From Branchiostoma floridae (Eukaryota; Chordata; Leptocardii; Amphioxiformes; Branchiostomatidae): 64,000 nt of DNA. The DNA is taken from contig NC_049983.1 in NCBI RefSeq assembly GCF_000003815.2, forward strand, positions 11,852,283-11,916,282. The letters run 5' to 3'. Both the position numbers and the translations under genes were made by a program. Every line of letters starts with the position of its first letter. Position 1 is the stretch's first letter. Positions 36,024 to 48,360 of this stretch are shown here, piece after piece. The notes beneath the pieces were generated by a model that saw only the letters and a program-made list of their open reading frames with translations, was not told the origin of the DNA and made no database searches.

Positions 36024-39000
36024 TTAGAATTCTATAGACTTCTTAGCAGTCTTAAGTGTGGGTGTAACCCCTTCAGCAAGCTGCCTGTGTAGAGTCACCA
36101 GATCAGAGGCACACGGCTTATGGGTCCCCGGCGTGGAGTCTATGTCAAAGTCAGATGACCCCTGGGAGTCTGATAGTGTAGGGGTGAGTGGACAGGACAC
36201 CACACTGCGAGAACTACCTTGTGACAGGGGTAACTCCTGGTTGTCTGTGTGATGTGAGCTATTGGAGCATAGGATAACACTTGGGGTGCTTTCTACACTC
36301 TGCTGTGATAAAGACGTGCCCTGGTGTCCATCATCATGTTCTGTCAGGTCAATACAGGGCACCAGGGCATCACCTTGTCCAATATTGGAATGTGAGGTTT
36401 CTTTTGGCTCTTTTGTGAGGGAATGTGAGGGCTCTTTTGTACCATTTACTTCAAATGCTTCATTTTCTAATTGCATATCTCCTACTTCATCTTTCCCAAA
36501 TTGAGACTTCTTGAGATCAGTGTAAGCAAGGCCTGTTTGGCTCAGGATATGCTCATGGTTTTCTTCCAAAGCTGCATTCTTGTCTTTGCTGATTTGCTCC
36601 CCTTCCCCCATCTCTTCCTCCTCCTCCTCTCCCTCACTGATGTAGGATGGCTGACTGCCTGTTTTAGGTCCATAGTCCTCTTCCTCTTCATCGTCTGACT
36701 GTTTTGGATCTGATTTTTCACATCTGTTATCTACTCCATTATCAGGCTTTGCAATATTGCCCTCCATCCCTTGTGTAGGATTTAAGCTCTTCTCCCCTTT
36801 CTTCCCAGTCTTTGATGCAACAAACACAGCTGTGTCTTTCTGAGCTTCAGTGGTTATTTCGTCTTTACCATTGGTAACTGAGATTGGATCAGCACCATTA
36901 GTGCTGGTGTTGGCTTCGACAGGGATTTGTGGTTTGGTGGAGATGAAGATTTTCCTCTTTTGCAGCGGAGGTGTGTCATCATCATCACTGAACAAGTTTT
37001 CATCATCCTTGTGGACAACTTCTGTTGGAATAAGAGAACATTTTGTAATGTTGAGCTATTTCTAGAGACTGTGGATTGACAAGTTCCATGGCCTTACACT
37101 TCGCTCTAACCCTATCCCAAATTTCTGTAGCCATGGAACACATCACGCACGTCAATTCCATGGCACTAGTACAAGTCCTCCACGTATGTACATAGAGTTC
37201 ATTGCTAAATCAATGAATTCCATGGCCCCAAACAACTGCAAGTCATGGAGTTCATCACTAAGTAAATGAATTCCATGCCCCAAACTTGTACAAGTCATTG
37301 CCCCCAAACTAGTACAAGTTATTGCTGTGGAATTCATCACTAAAATGATGAATTCCATGCCCCCAAACTAGTGCAAGTCCCTGAGACTATTGCTGTGGAA
37401 TTCGTCACAAAAAATGATGAATTCTATGTCCTCAAGCTAGTATAAGTCCCTGCAAGCCTTCCACCGAAATGGATGAATTCTACAGACTCATCAATCCACA
37501 GTCTAGGGATATACCTGCTATGTTCAAATCACAACAAAGCACCTAGTATAAAAAATAAGCCTGTGCCAAAGACAGACAAGAAAGCCTGTGGATGACAAAT
37601 AATTTGGCAGTTTCCCAGCCTTAATTACCTTGCTGTTTTCTCTTGAGAGCTGCCCTCTGTAACCTGAGGGACCCGAGTGGCTGGTAAGAAACTAGCGTTG
37701 ACTCTGGCTGGACACTTCTCGTCAAGTCTCGTAACCTTTAGGTAGAGAAATACATTGTGTCATTTCTTTCTTTTCCTTAACAAAGCAAAACAATTTGAAG
37801 CAATTCTTACATCAAAGAAGAAGACAACGAACAAACAAGCAAGATCTATCTACAACACACATTATACATTTATCACTAAAAACAGGGGAGACAGAAGTAA
37901 CAGAAAGAAATGTATCCTCTACAGGCATGTCTATGTTGAAACCAATACATGTACATTATTTAAAGCATGCTTTTCACATCAAAGTAAAGAAAATATATCT
38001 CCATACATCACATCCATGCTAATAACTAATATCTATCATCATAAGGAGACAACAGAATAAACTATATTTTCCTGTTTTCCCATTTTACTGTCCATATCTC
38101 CAAGGAGAACCCTGTCTATGTGAAAGAGGGCAGTGTTAAGTATCAAATAAAAGCCATTTTACCTGTCCTCTGCCTCCTCTAAGGTTGTTCCCACAGGTGC
38201 TACATTAGCATGGACTGTCTTTGGTCGGATATACCCCACAAAGTCTCGGATCTACAGGCAGAAATTCCCTTTAAGATGCCATCAATCATCAACAGCCCAC
38301 ATCATAAATTGCCTTGAGGTAAGCTGAAGGTGAACACCAGCAATCATTCAAACAAGGGTGAGGTGACCTCACAGTTGAGTTATGCCATCCATGGTGTAAT
38401 ATGCTGTTAATCATATATACCTGGCTTCTGCGTGCGTGCGTGCAGTAAAGGCTTAACGTTTCTTTTGCATATCAGCAGCACTGCACCAGAAGCAAATGTT
38501 CCCTGGTATTTATGTTGAGAAAAATATAGCTTTATAACAAATTTGTGCTTTGTAGTAGTTTTATGTATAAATCATAATGTTACCATTACAAACAGGAGAA
38601 AAACTCCAACAATGACTCCCTACAATTTCACTAACATTTGAATTACAATGTACCTGCACTAGGTATTTAAGTTTTTTTACATTCTAGGCAATTGTGCAAT
38701 GTAGCAAATCAAACTTTATCCAAAATAAAGTTATGAGTACATAAAATTTTATGAGTACATACAATTATATTCTATGAGAATAAATATAATTCAGCCTGGT
38801 TCTCACCTCTGTATAAGAAGAATGGAAAGAAAAACAGACTCTGTGATGATGTCTGGAGCCTTTCCTGGGGGGGGGGGGGCAAAGAAATTGTTGCATTTCT
38901 TAAGAGAACATACATGTACAGGCACAAAGCTAAAAATCACATGTTGATATTGTAACATAAACAAGAACTGTCTAGTATAATGTAGCAATAATGCTTGCAT

Positions 39001-42000
39001 AACTTATCAACTTATTTTTTTCACCAAGTCTAGACACTTTTCAGATAGAATTGCACATTATGTAGATTCATCTAATATGCATACATTCGCTACATTTGTA
39101 TCTGTTGTTGTGTGCCAGTAGACTCAATCATAACAGCATCCAACACTGTTCAAATACCTGACAATAATGTCAACATAATATCCTGCAGCACCATTTCACA
39201 TATTCGTCCTGTTATCTACCATCCCCAGAGTGATGATTAGGAAATCTGGGAAATTACTTTCTCATTTCAATCCAACTTGTTTCCATCGACTTTCAAAAAT
39301 ACATTATTTTCTCATTTGCTGATGTACCACAACACATAGCTTTAGTCAAAACCAATTTCCTTTTGGCGGCCTAATTCACAGGATAATCGTCAATAAATTA
39401 CCAAAGTGTGATAGCAGTCAGTAAATTGATCGGTAATGGCTGATTGCCATCGAGGAAACCTGCAAGTTTCACCGAGGCAGACTGTTTAAGTTCATTCCTA
39501 TAGCATCATCCATCAATATTCTTTATAGAGAAACTGAACCGTTTTCCAGCTAGACAATTTGAGTGGCATCTGGATAATATCCTCTTCCACTAGTTTTGGC
39601 AATGGATCAGGACACAAGATTTTATACATGATCTAGACACATATTAGACTTTGTGCAATTTTCTTAAGTTGGCAAACATGCATGACGTAATTTTCCAACT
39701 CAGAACTCCAAATTTTCCTGCTGTCAATGTTCATTGTTTGAAATGAGCTTAGATTTGCAATGATTATACAGATGTTGTGGCAGGGCTCTGGCCAGCTTGA
39801 AATCTTTTTCCGTCAGCCAATTCCCATTGTCGTGAAAATTAAGTTAGAAAGACGGAACTGAGACCTTGAAAAACGTTTTTTTAATGAGATTATCGTATGC
39901 GAAAGGGCGCTGACACACATTGTCAACAATCATAACAATAGCAAGACAAACAGTGTGTGGCTTTTACGGCCGTGGACAGCGTCCCCAAACCGCCTGTTGC
40001 TTCCACCAAGAATTTTTGTCTATCGAGGTTGACGGATTGGTTAAAAAAATTTTCTGTCACATGCAGCAAATTTCCGTCAATTGACGGAAAAACGGACGCT
40101 GGCTAGAGCCTTGTGTTGTGGTGAAGTTTGCTTTACCTGATGACGTCCCCTGGACCTGCATAAGCTGTGAACCACATGGTGGAGGGTGTGACACTCATGA
40201 CCTCCAGCTCATGTGGGGGAGGGGGGCGGTACTTACAGGGCAGCGGGTGCCGACCCTTCTGGTACCTCTCCTGTCAAGAAACATTTATAGTCACCATCTC
40301 CAGGGAAAATTCCCTCAGGCCTTCTTTCTGCTACTGCTGAGCAACATACTGGAACCAAAATTTGATTTGTGTATCCTAATTGATTTTACAAAAGGAATGC
40401 AGTGCAAGATCTAGAAGTATGAATTAAAAGACAACAAAGCATTAGAAAATGTGTTCTTTAAATCTATCTATAAAATTTGTTGAGCCATCTTTCAAATCTT
40501 TGCTTGCTCAGTGGTCACAGCTTCCAATGATAAGAGGGTGTAATGAACAAGGAACAGATCATTTTGTCCCAAGCTAATCTTGACCATGGGAGGGGGCTAT
40601 CTATCATTGTATTACATACATTCATAATTAACGGTTGAAACTGTTACTACTACATATTTAAAAGAATTTGGACAATGTTTCACAAGACCAAGGGAGACTT
40701 TTCACTTTGTCCTCTTTCATACAGTGATATAGTTTTGACTAATATACAAACATACAATAAATGTCTATTAATTGTATGCATCAGGATATGATTATATAAC
40801 AATGAAATGATTTATAATGACGGTTCGACCAATGCATGAAAAGATGAAGGATCAACTGATATGTACAGGGTACAATGTATGTCATTCGTAATTCTTGTAA
40901 CAATCCTCATCATGTTACCAAAACTCATGGCTGAAACCAAGTTGGTGCTGGAAGGCAAAAGGTTAAATCACTAACCAGCCATCTGCAGGCATGGATCTGT
41001 GTCTCTGACGGATCAGAGGTCAAACACTGGAAGATTTCTGGAATGGCCTGATAGATACTGGGGTTGTTTACATGTACCTGGAAAAGCACACAATACTTGT
41101 GATACATATAAGTCGTATGTGCAGTAAACAGCAACAAGTAATATACACAATGTACATGTAAAACACACTTAACTTAGATTCTTGCATCATCTCAATCTCA
41201 TTCTAATGATGGTAACATAATTCCTTAATAAATAAATTATTGAGGAAGATGTCAAGCCTACGAGTGTAATATGTTTTGGATTGATGTCTATGTAGCTGAT
41301 TGCATATAATACAAAATGTATATGAATGTACCCCCACAAAAACTAATAACATAAGCAGACTTTAACTAACTGATGGACTGACACTTTTGAGTGATAACCT
41401 TAATCTAGAAAAACTCATTTTGTTCAAAATGCAGACTGATAGCCTTCCTTAAGCAGACTCTATGAGTCAGGTTTCTATTGAAAGCTTGCAACATGCTTTT
41501 TTTAAAAATGAAATATCAGTTATAATTGCCTCCAGATTCTTGCGGGCAGTCTCTGTAGAGGAAATCGAGGACAATTTGAACTCATGAGAATGAGAATGAA
41601 TTATTTGTAAAACATCACAGCCTATTAGGCTGAATCGTGTAATGCATTACAAGGGAGAGTGCTCACATATCATTCATGTTGTCCTTTCAAATTACAAAAT
41701 TCTATTGGAAAATAATCACATTCATAATTCCCCCAAAAATCTAGACTGATACAGCCTTACAGTCTTATTATTGAGCAACTGTTGGCAGTTGGACAAAAGC
41801 AGAACAATGTTCAGGGCTTTCGCTAGTGCATTTTAGGATAGTGGGCCACTACGCTAAAATTTGTGACCACTACGCTAAAATAAGGGCCACTACGCTAATT
41901 TTTAACTAGTGTAGTGGTGCTTTGCTGTCATTTGCTTGTTCAACAATGTCTGAACAATGAAAAATGATGATATGCCATTCATATGTGATGTGACAGATTG

Positions 42001-45000
42001 CCAACTTTTATCTCTACATCGTCAAAATCTCACCGTGGAGGGGCCAAGACCCCCCTTCCACACTTCCAAACCAATCTCCTGATTGGTCGCTTCGCTATCA
42101 TGCCATTCCCACTAGTACTATGCTAAAATGAAATCCTGGCTAGAACCCTGAATGTTGGATGATAGGGTACCAAGTGATGAGTGGTAGATCACCTTCATGT
42201 CAAATCTCCTGCAGAGTTCTATGAAGAGGTACTCGTAGCCGTACTTGGCCTTACAGTTCAGCCTCACCACATAGTGGGCACCTCTGCTGATCCAGCTGGA
42301 GACAAGACAATATTACACACAATGAGAACATCTGGTGATCTTCTCTTGATTTCTTATTTTTAAAGTACTACATATGAAATATCAACTAAGATACTAACGC
42401 TAGTTCACCTTTATCCGCTGGGTAACCTTTATCCGATGTTTAAGAAAACTGCGTATTTAGGGATGTCAATGCGCAGACTGTGGTTTTAAGTCGGTAAACA
42501 AGCTGTATGTTAAAAATATTGCACTTTCAAACCACTGTCCATCCACCTGATATCCCTAAACATCCCCTGGTTTTAAAACAATGAATATAGGTTACCCACG
42601 GATAAAGGTGAACTAGCCTTATATAATACATATAGTATATCGACCTTGACCTTTGTCTTACCAACACCTACCCACACCAAATTTCATAATTGTAATCCAT
42701 CAAGAGGTTCTTGAGTTATGCTGTCTACCAAAATCCGGAAACACAAAGACACACAGACACACCCAAAATAATTACTCCATTTATCTCCATTTTTCATGGC
42801 GATGATAAATTATAGAATAAAACCACACATAAAGATAATGAGTCATAAAAACCAACACCATCAATCACACAAATGAAGACCAGTTCATCTCACCTTTGCA
42901 CCACATTGATCAGTGCTGTGCAGCAGTCCTCCTGAAATAGTGGAGAACTTCATGAATAAATAATTTTCAATTTCACTGAGTATCTTGCCATAGCTACTGG
43001 ATAAAAATAAACCATAGATGACCCCATGCCCTTTCATCTACAGATGCAGCTGGTATCAAGGTCAAGGAAGTACCAGCACAATTACATAGATGAAGGCTAG
43101 TCATACAGGACATAATATAGTAATTTACAAAATATGTCGTAAACATGGATATCAGGTAATTTCCCACTGTTTGATTTATCATGATTATACAGCATGTACA
43201 CAACATTTTGGTTTGGTTTGGCCTGACAGAATTCAACTTCTGAATAATTGAATCAGTACTAGTGGGGGGTTTAAGAAGAGGATTTCATACTATATTGCCT
43301 CTTATCCAAACTGTATGATATCACATGATAAGAAAGATAACCAGATCATCATCATACTCTATCATCAGAACCAACAAAATTTTTAACTAATTAAGTAACA
43401 AAACTTCAATAATTAAAGATTTCACACCAAAAACACATTTTAATGCCCAATACCCAATGAACACCATCCCAGTGAGGTATAATTGATAAGGATGATGTAG
43501 TTACCCTGCAGGGGATGTACTTACCCTGGAGGGAATGTACTTACCCTGGAGGGGATGTACTTTGCCTCTGGGACCAGGAATGTGGTATCAACATACAGGC
43601 TCTGGATATTCTTAAGTCTGAAATCAATAAATAAGAGATGAGATATGATCAGGCCAGGTCACATGGAAGGACCTCTTCCACTAGGCAAAGATACTTATAA
43701 GGGTACAGACGAGTTGTTTCAGGCCTAGACAAACACACTAACATTAAGATATATCATTCATCGTAAGCCATTTATATCAACATAATATTTCATAGTATGA
43801 ATATCACTAATGACTTGATTTGGAGTTTTACTAGGAATGATACATGACACAAAATGAAATGTAATCAAATAATAAATCAGTTGATTGACTGCTCTACAAT
43901 TTTAAAACTATAGTTTATTTGTTTTCTTCATATCTTACCCTGTAATTAAAATGATTCATATTGTGATTGGTAGCTTCATATACTTGCAGGCTAAAGGAAC
44001 ATCTGAAGGAACTCACTAACTCACACTCACTCACACACACTAACTCACTATCCGGTGAACACATGAAAATAAGCCTGTATTTTGAATGATTTGTACTGCG
44101 ATTGATATAAATTCATTTGTATGTTATGAACGTCAGCAAGATTTTACGTAATTCAGCCTTTTGGCTGCTGTATATTTTTGTTTTCAATAAACCAATCAAC
44201 ATCATCTACGGACCTGTCCCCCTGATGTAGATGTTGAAACTGTGCTGCGCCCCCCACAGGCAGTCTGAAGTCTCCTGTGTACAGTACTGTACCCTCCGAT
44301 CCCTCGAACAGAAACCTGCAGAGGGGGTGAAACACATGACACAGACTGCCAGGCTTGTGTACTTTGTACTTAGTACATTAACCTGATAATGAGACATCCA
44401 TATCCTGTTCTGGCTCTGTTTGTTCCTTTGATCTGGACCACATTGAATATGTTGGCACACATTTGTAGAGTTTCAAACAACTGGTCTTTGAAAATTAGCA
44501 AGTCAAGAGATCTAATTGGCATCGAGTCACACGCTACCGGACAATAAGGGCATGGTGACAGGGTTTTAATAGGCTTTGAAAGTTTGAATGCCATTACACT
44601 ACTGCTTCTTAGACAGGGCTCAAAAATCACTTGGGGTAATAGGAGCACTGGTGCATCTGATTTTGAAAATAAGGTGAACAAAAAATTCTGTGCACACAGT
44701 ATACAATGATTAAAGTAGAATGTCTACCATTCACAATTACAAACCTTACTGCTCCTCTCCTGTCATCCTCCTACGCACGGTCCCAACGGCTATCTGACTG
44801 CTCAGCCTATTGGGCCCTGCTATCCCAGGCCCTACCCGCACGTATTGGGCTTTTTGTTGTCTAATCTGTCTCGCAAAGGCCGCTGGGAAGCTATCAGCCA
44901 ATCATGTTACGTCTTACATAGCACCATCCTCCTACGCCCGATTCCCAACGGCTGACTGCCCATATAAGGGTAAGCTCATTAATATCCCAACGGCTGACTG

Positions 45001-47686
45001 CCCATATAAGGGTAAGCTTATTAATATTTATAAGCAGGGCGGCGAGTTTGTGGCGACAATCATAATACCTGGGGGTAGGGCCTGGGATAGCAGGGCCCAA
45101 TAGGCTGAGCAGTCAGCTAGCCGTTGGGACCGTGCGTAGGAGGATGTTCTCCTGTTTGACATTTTTCAACCCCATTGACTTTTTTCCTTCCTACTCTCCA
45201 CAAGCTACATAGTTACCACATCAGCTTCTTCTTATAGTGCTTAATTGAAGTTAGTGTTGTTTGCAGCTGCAGTTACTCAGGAATCTTGATAGTTGCATGC
45301 AAAACCTTCACCTTACTTAGACTCATCATCCCGTATTATCCTGGACCATCTAGTTCATCCAGATTTGTTTCAAAAATGGGATGATCCGAAAATCCAACTT
45401 TAAAATCTTATACAACTACTACAACAGAGATTTCATTATTTATGCTGACATTTGAATGTCAAGTACATTTGTATAAGCTACTAGTATATGCTTGAGTGCC
45501 ATGGGTAGTACATTTACAATATATAACACTACAAAGATATTTTGGATGCAGCCGCTGGGTGCGGGGATGCATAATTGAGGGCACAAAAGTGCACATGCAC
45601 CCAATATTTTGAGCCCTGTGAGAAATGTTCAATTACTGAGGTCTAAAAATAATGAGGAACGTGAGGACCAGGGCTGTCTCCAGCTTCAAATTTGTTTCTG
45701 TCCCACTCACTGTTTTGGGGCCCACGTTGTTCATCTAATCTTACAAAAGTACATCTGCAACATTTTCATCTTATTTCTGGGACGTAAGGGGTAAAAGAAT
45801 TTTCCATCCCAGGAACAAGCAAATTTCAGGATGGAAGGACAGGTCCTGGAAACAGTCCTTGCGAGGGGATGGGGGCCAAATTATTCTATTGCAAGCAGAA
45901 CAGAAGATAATGGATTCCAGGCTCTAAAAGCAGTACACTCACTCCTCTTCTTCATAATACTGTAGAAATGGGTGCATCACTCGACTTTTCTGGATATAAA
46001 GAGAAAACAAGGGTCCGTCTGTGTTGGAAGGACTTACATGACAGACCCAGGACAGTGGCCTGCCTGTAGAAGGGTCACCAGCAGACTGTGTTCCTGTAAT
46101 AGCAAACAGATGGGGAACAGCAAAAAACAAATTGGTTTGCACAGTTCTACAAAGAATCATCACTCAAATGACCTTACTGTACAGCACACATAATTCATTT
46201 GTTTGCCTTGCATAGCCAGTAAACCACTGTTAGGCATAATAACACCAAGGAGGTTTCAACCTCCTTGATAACACACGTACGGTACATTGTAGGTGCAAGA
46301 TGCGTAAGACAGGACTGACCCTACTTCTTTTGATATGTAAGTGTGGTTGGATCTTAAACATGTTCAAGGTGTGGCTCTTCTCATACACGTGTCTTAACCA
46401 ATATTCAATATAAACAAGATGTGTGTAAGGCACATTTCTGTATGTATAACTAAATTATACACAACTTACCTTCCCAGTAATTTCATCTGTGACTGTTAAA
46501 CTTGTGGGTGTATCAACTGTTACAGTTTCCTATAACAAAAAACTTACAGGTCAAAAGTAAGAACTCATATGCAATAAGGCAAACCCCTTCTCAATAAATA
46601 TGAATCTTAATCATATTCCAAATAAGCTACAAAGCTTAAAGCATGCGAAAATGAATTTTAGATATTTTAGTTAATTGCTATTGCATCTTAATGGATTTTC
46701 CATTACAAAAAGGAGAAATTAAAGGTCATCAATTGATATATACTCTGCATACTTACAATATACGGTTCCAGCGGTTTAAACTGTTTCTCTGTCAGCAGTA
46801 AGGCCTTGGTGATGTCTGAGCAGTAAAGTCGAGTTTTCAAGCTGAAAGCAAGAAAATGATTGTGAATGGGATCAGTTAGGCATAGTGCTACGTTGAAAAA
46901 GGTCTTGTTTTGGGCTACTTTGGGGAAACCAGAGATCGTGAATGGCTCGGCGCAGTAGGCAAGACTCTAGGGAAACCAGGGATGTGCAGAAACCAGGAGG
47001 AAAAATGGATCTTCATGCGGCAGATACGCAAAAACTGTTATCGCTTATGTGTGTTTCCCCAATGTTGCAGGGAAGCAATGCTGTAACGTTACATTACCTT
47101 TTTCCTTGTGATCATTCCCCCAGCTAGTTTCATTGTTCATGACAGAATCTATAGAATGTCACACCTGGTCCACTATCAATCATCATAAGTATGGCACATT
47201 TACTATAGATTGAAGCTTAATGGTTTTATTGATTTCAAAGATGTCATTATAACATCTATATGGGAATTGTGAATAGTGACGTTACCTTATCTAACAACAA
47301 CATTATTGGTAACTTATATGGGAAGGTAACCTAACGTTGCAAGTACAGTAAAACTTTGCTAAGGTCAAAGGTGTGGAATAATTGAAGATTATCTTCTCAC
47401 CTGGCCTTTAATCTTGACAGGAAGCCGGGATTATCCAACCCAACCATGTGATCTGGAAATGAGGATTACAGTAATCATAATTTTAAGTGTCGTTCTCCAA
47501 TATTATAACGTTATAGCAAAATCTGTTCTGATATAATTTCAGCACTTGGGAGTTCGGTGGGAGGGTGGATTTCTTACCTCTGTGTGCATGCGAAAGAAAG
47601 AAAGCCCAGGACTCCAGATTCTCTCCATCAAATCTATCGATTGACAAATAGCGATACTCAGACATGCGGCCTCCAAAACAACTCAT
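36024..47686 (-). CDS. DCLRE1C: Artemis nuclease (DNA cross-link repair 1C), complete 15-exon gene
   Basis: Exons on the minus strand: 47686-47578, 47452-47401, 46841-46757, 46529-46470, 46093-46038, 44315-44214, 43617-43545, 42931-42894, 42295-42193, 41077-40976, 40270-40137, 38864-38807, 38251-38163, 37735-37629, 37021-36024. They sum to 2166 bp (721 codons plus stop; human 692). The start matches human Artemis ([11 protein letters not shown]...SIDRFD). Metallo-beta-lactamase/beta-CASP residues sit at human positions: H33, H35, D37, H38 (LSHAHRDH), H115 (AGHCPGS), D136 (YTGDF), H228 (VHVN) and H319 (CFSFHSSY); the TQIHACR histidine is 255, one later than human. The last exon is an acidic, Ser-rich, disordered tail ending with [11 protein letters not shown], like the human C-terminal SSDFEVPSTP. 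Artemis, activated by DNA-PKcs, opens hairpins and trims ends in non-homologous end joining. An exon 6 donor of GTCCGT is weak but needed for phase. Confidence 0.95.
37140..37485. repeat. Diverged short tandem repeat in the last DCLRE1C intron
   Basis: Irregular units of about 55-70 bp built from GAATTCCATG, CCCCAAACTAGTACAAGTC and TGGAATTCATCACTAA. Copies differ by indels. Located between exons 14 and 15. Confidence 0.7.
39781..40113. mobile_element. hAT-type MITE in DCLRE1C intron 11
   Basis: A 333-bp element with inverted ends CAGGGCTCTGGCCAGC / CAAGGCTCTAGCCAGC and a perfect 8-bp target duplication TGTTGTGG (39773-39780 and 40114-40121). CAGGG ends and 8-bp duplications define hAT elements. 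It contains several TTTTTCCGTCA-type segments in both orientations. It sits 15 nt inside the intron from the exon 11 donor. Confidence 0.85.
41812..42150. mobile_element. hAT-like MITE in DCLRE1C intron 9
   Basis: Inverted ends CAGGGCTTTCGCTAG and CAGGGTTCTAGCCAG with a 6-bp flanking repeat AATGTT. The left part has three copies of CCACTACGCTAAAAT-like sequence. It ends 42 bp from exon 9. Confidence 0.65.
42400..42616. mobile_element. MITE in DCLRE1C intron 8
   Basis: Inverted ends share CTAGTTCACCTTTATCCG, continuing with GGGTAACCT and further imperfect pairing. 217 bp, no coding content, no clear target duplication. Confidence 0.7.
43501..43560 (-). repeat. Three 20-bp tandem copies of the exon 7 splice donor
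   Basis: Three 20-bp units each carry GGGTAA at the exon edge (donors at 43544, 43524 and 43504; the third is GTAACT rather than GTAAGT). The first keeps the reading frame into exon 8. The others would add 20 or 40 nt: the first shifts the frame, the second also meets an in-frame TAA. Confidence 0.9.
44764..45146. mobile_element. Mutator-like MITE (long inverted repeats) in DCLRE1C intron 5
   Basis: Inverted ends of 74 bp with one mismatch (start CATCCTCCTACGCACGGTCC). Flanked by CTCTCCTGT and TTCTCCTGT (8 of 9 identical), fitting a 9-bp target duplication of Mutator-type elements. Inside, a CAACGGCTGACTGCCCATAT-type unit occurs twice in tandem. Confidence 0.8.
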
Positions 47687-47775
47687 TTTAGGAGAAAAAC
47701 AGTATTAAAATTTAAGGAAACGAGTTAGTTTCTGTTTGGCGGGCAAGTTTTGACATGAAAAGGTCAGAGGTCACC
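47687..47775 (-). promoter_or_regulatory. Putative DCLRE1C proximal promoter with E2F-like and DR1 sites
   Basis: Upstream of the ATG lie TTTGGCGGGC (47735-47744), an E2F-like site, and AGGTCAGAGGTCA (47761-47773), a perfect nuclear-receptor direct repeat with 1-bp spacing. E2F control is known for many DNA repair genes. The transcription start is unknown, so these could be in the 5' UTR. Confidence 0.4.
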
Positions 47776-48169
47776 AACATAAAACACGCTCACCGCTTCT
47801 GCGCGCCATCTAGCAGTGTTAAAAGGAAGTGCATAGGAAAGCCAGGGATTTCTGAACAATGTCTAAATCGTCTGTTACTTGAGGTCTCATTGATGTATTA
47901 CTCCGCGAGTGGACACCCTAAAAGAGATCCGAGCCAAAAAATAAACGGCTGCACGGACGCATGTTTTCAGCTGCGAGAAATTCCTTTTTGGCCAGCGGAT
48001 CTGATCTCAAAAGTTAGATTGGTAAAGGCTTGTTTGTAACTGTAGAAATTAGCAGGTAAAGGTTTGCAGCCGCGCGCTAGGTCGGAGGTACACAGTCGTG
48101 GGTTCTGAGTGGTGCGGTTGTACAGTAGGAGCGAAAAGTGCCTTTTGTGGGGATTGACTAATCGTAGTT
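47776..48169. other. DCLRE1C upstream flank
   Basis: An open frame from 47755 to 48039 on the plus strand has an ATG but no recognisable domain; it is probably chance. Confidence 0.25.
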
Positions 48170-48360
48170 ACCTCCATGAAATGTCATGGAGGTTATATTT
48201 TACCCTGCGTTTGTCTGTGTGTCTGTGTGTAAACAAGATAACTCAAGAACGGCTGGGTGGATTGGTTTCATACTTGGCATGTTGGTGGGGTGTGGTGAAA
48301 GCTGGAAATGATTAGATTCTGGGCCCCCTAGCGGCTCCCCTTGGAACTGCAGTGGGCCAT
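48170..48360 (+). repeat. Dispersed repeat preceding the satellite
   Basis: Opens with the hairpin ACCTCCATGAAATGTCATGG (10-bp arms, completed by AGGT) and continues with TCTGTGTGTCTGTGTGTAAA and AACAAGATAACTCAAGAACG before a CCCCCTAGCGGC stretch. From memory this is a common lancelet/marine invertebrate repeat. The satellite follows without a gap. Confidence 0.5.

Noticed and set aside
36058-37065. Plus-strand frames opposite DCLRE1C exon 15
   Set aside because: Antisense of the acidic Ser-rich Artemis tail, which is clearly coding on the minus strand.
47755-48039. Divergent gene sharing the DCLRE1C promoter
   Set aside because: A 94-codon frame with no recognised motif and no nearby donor supporting it.
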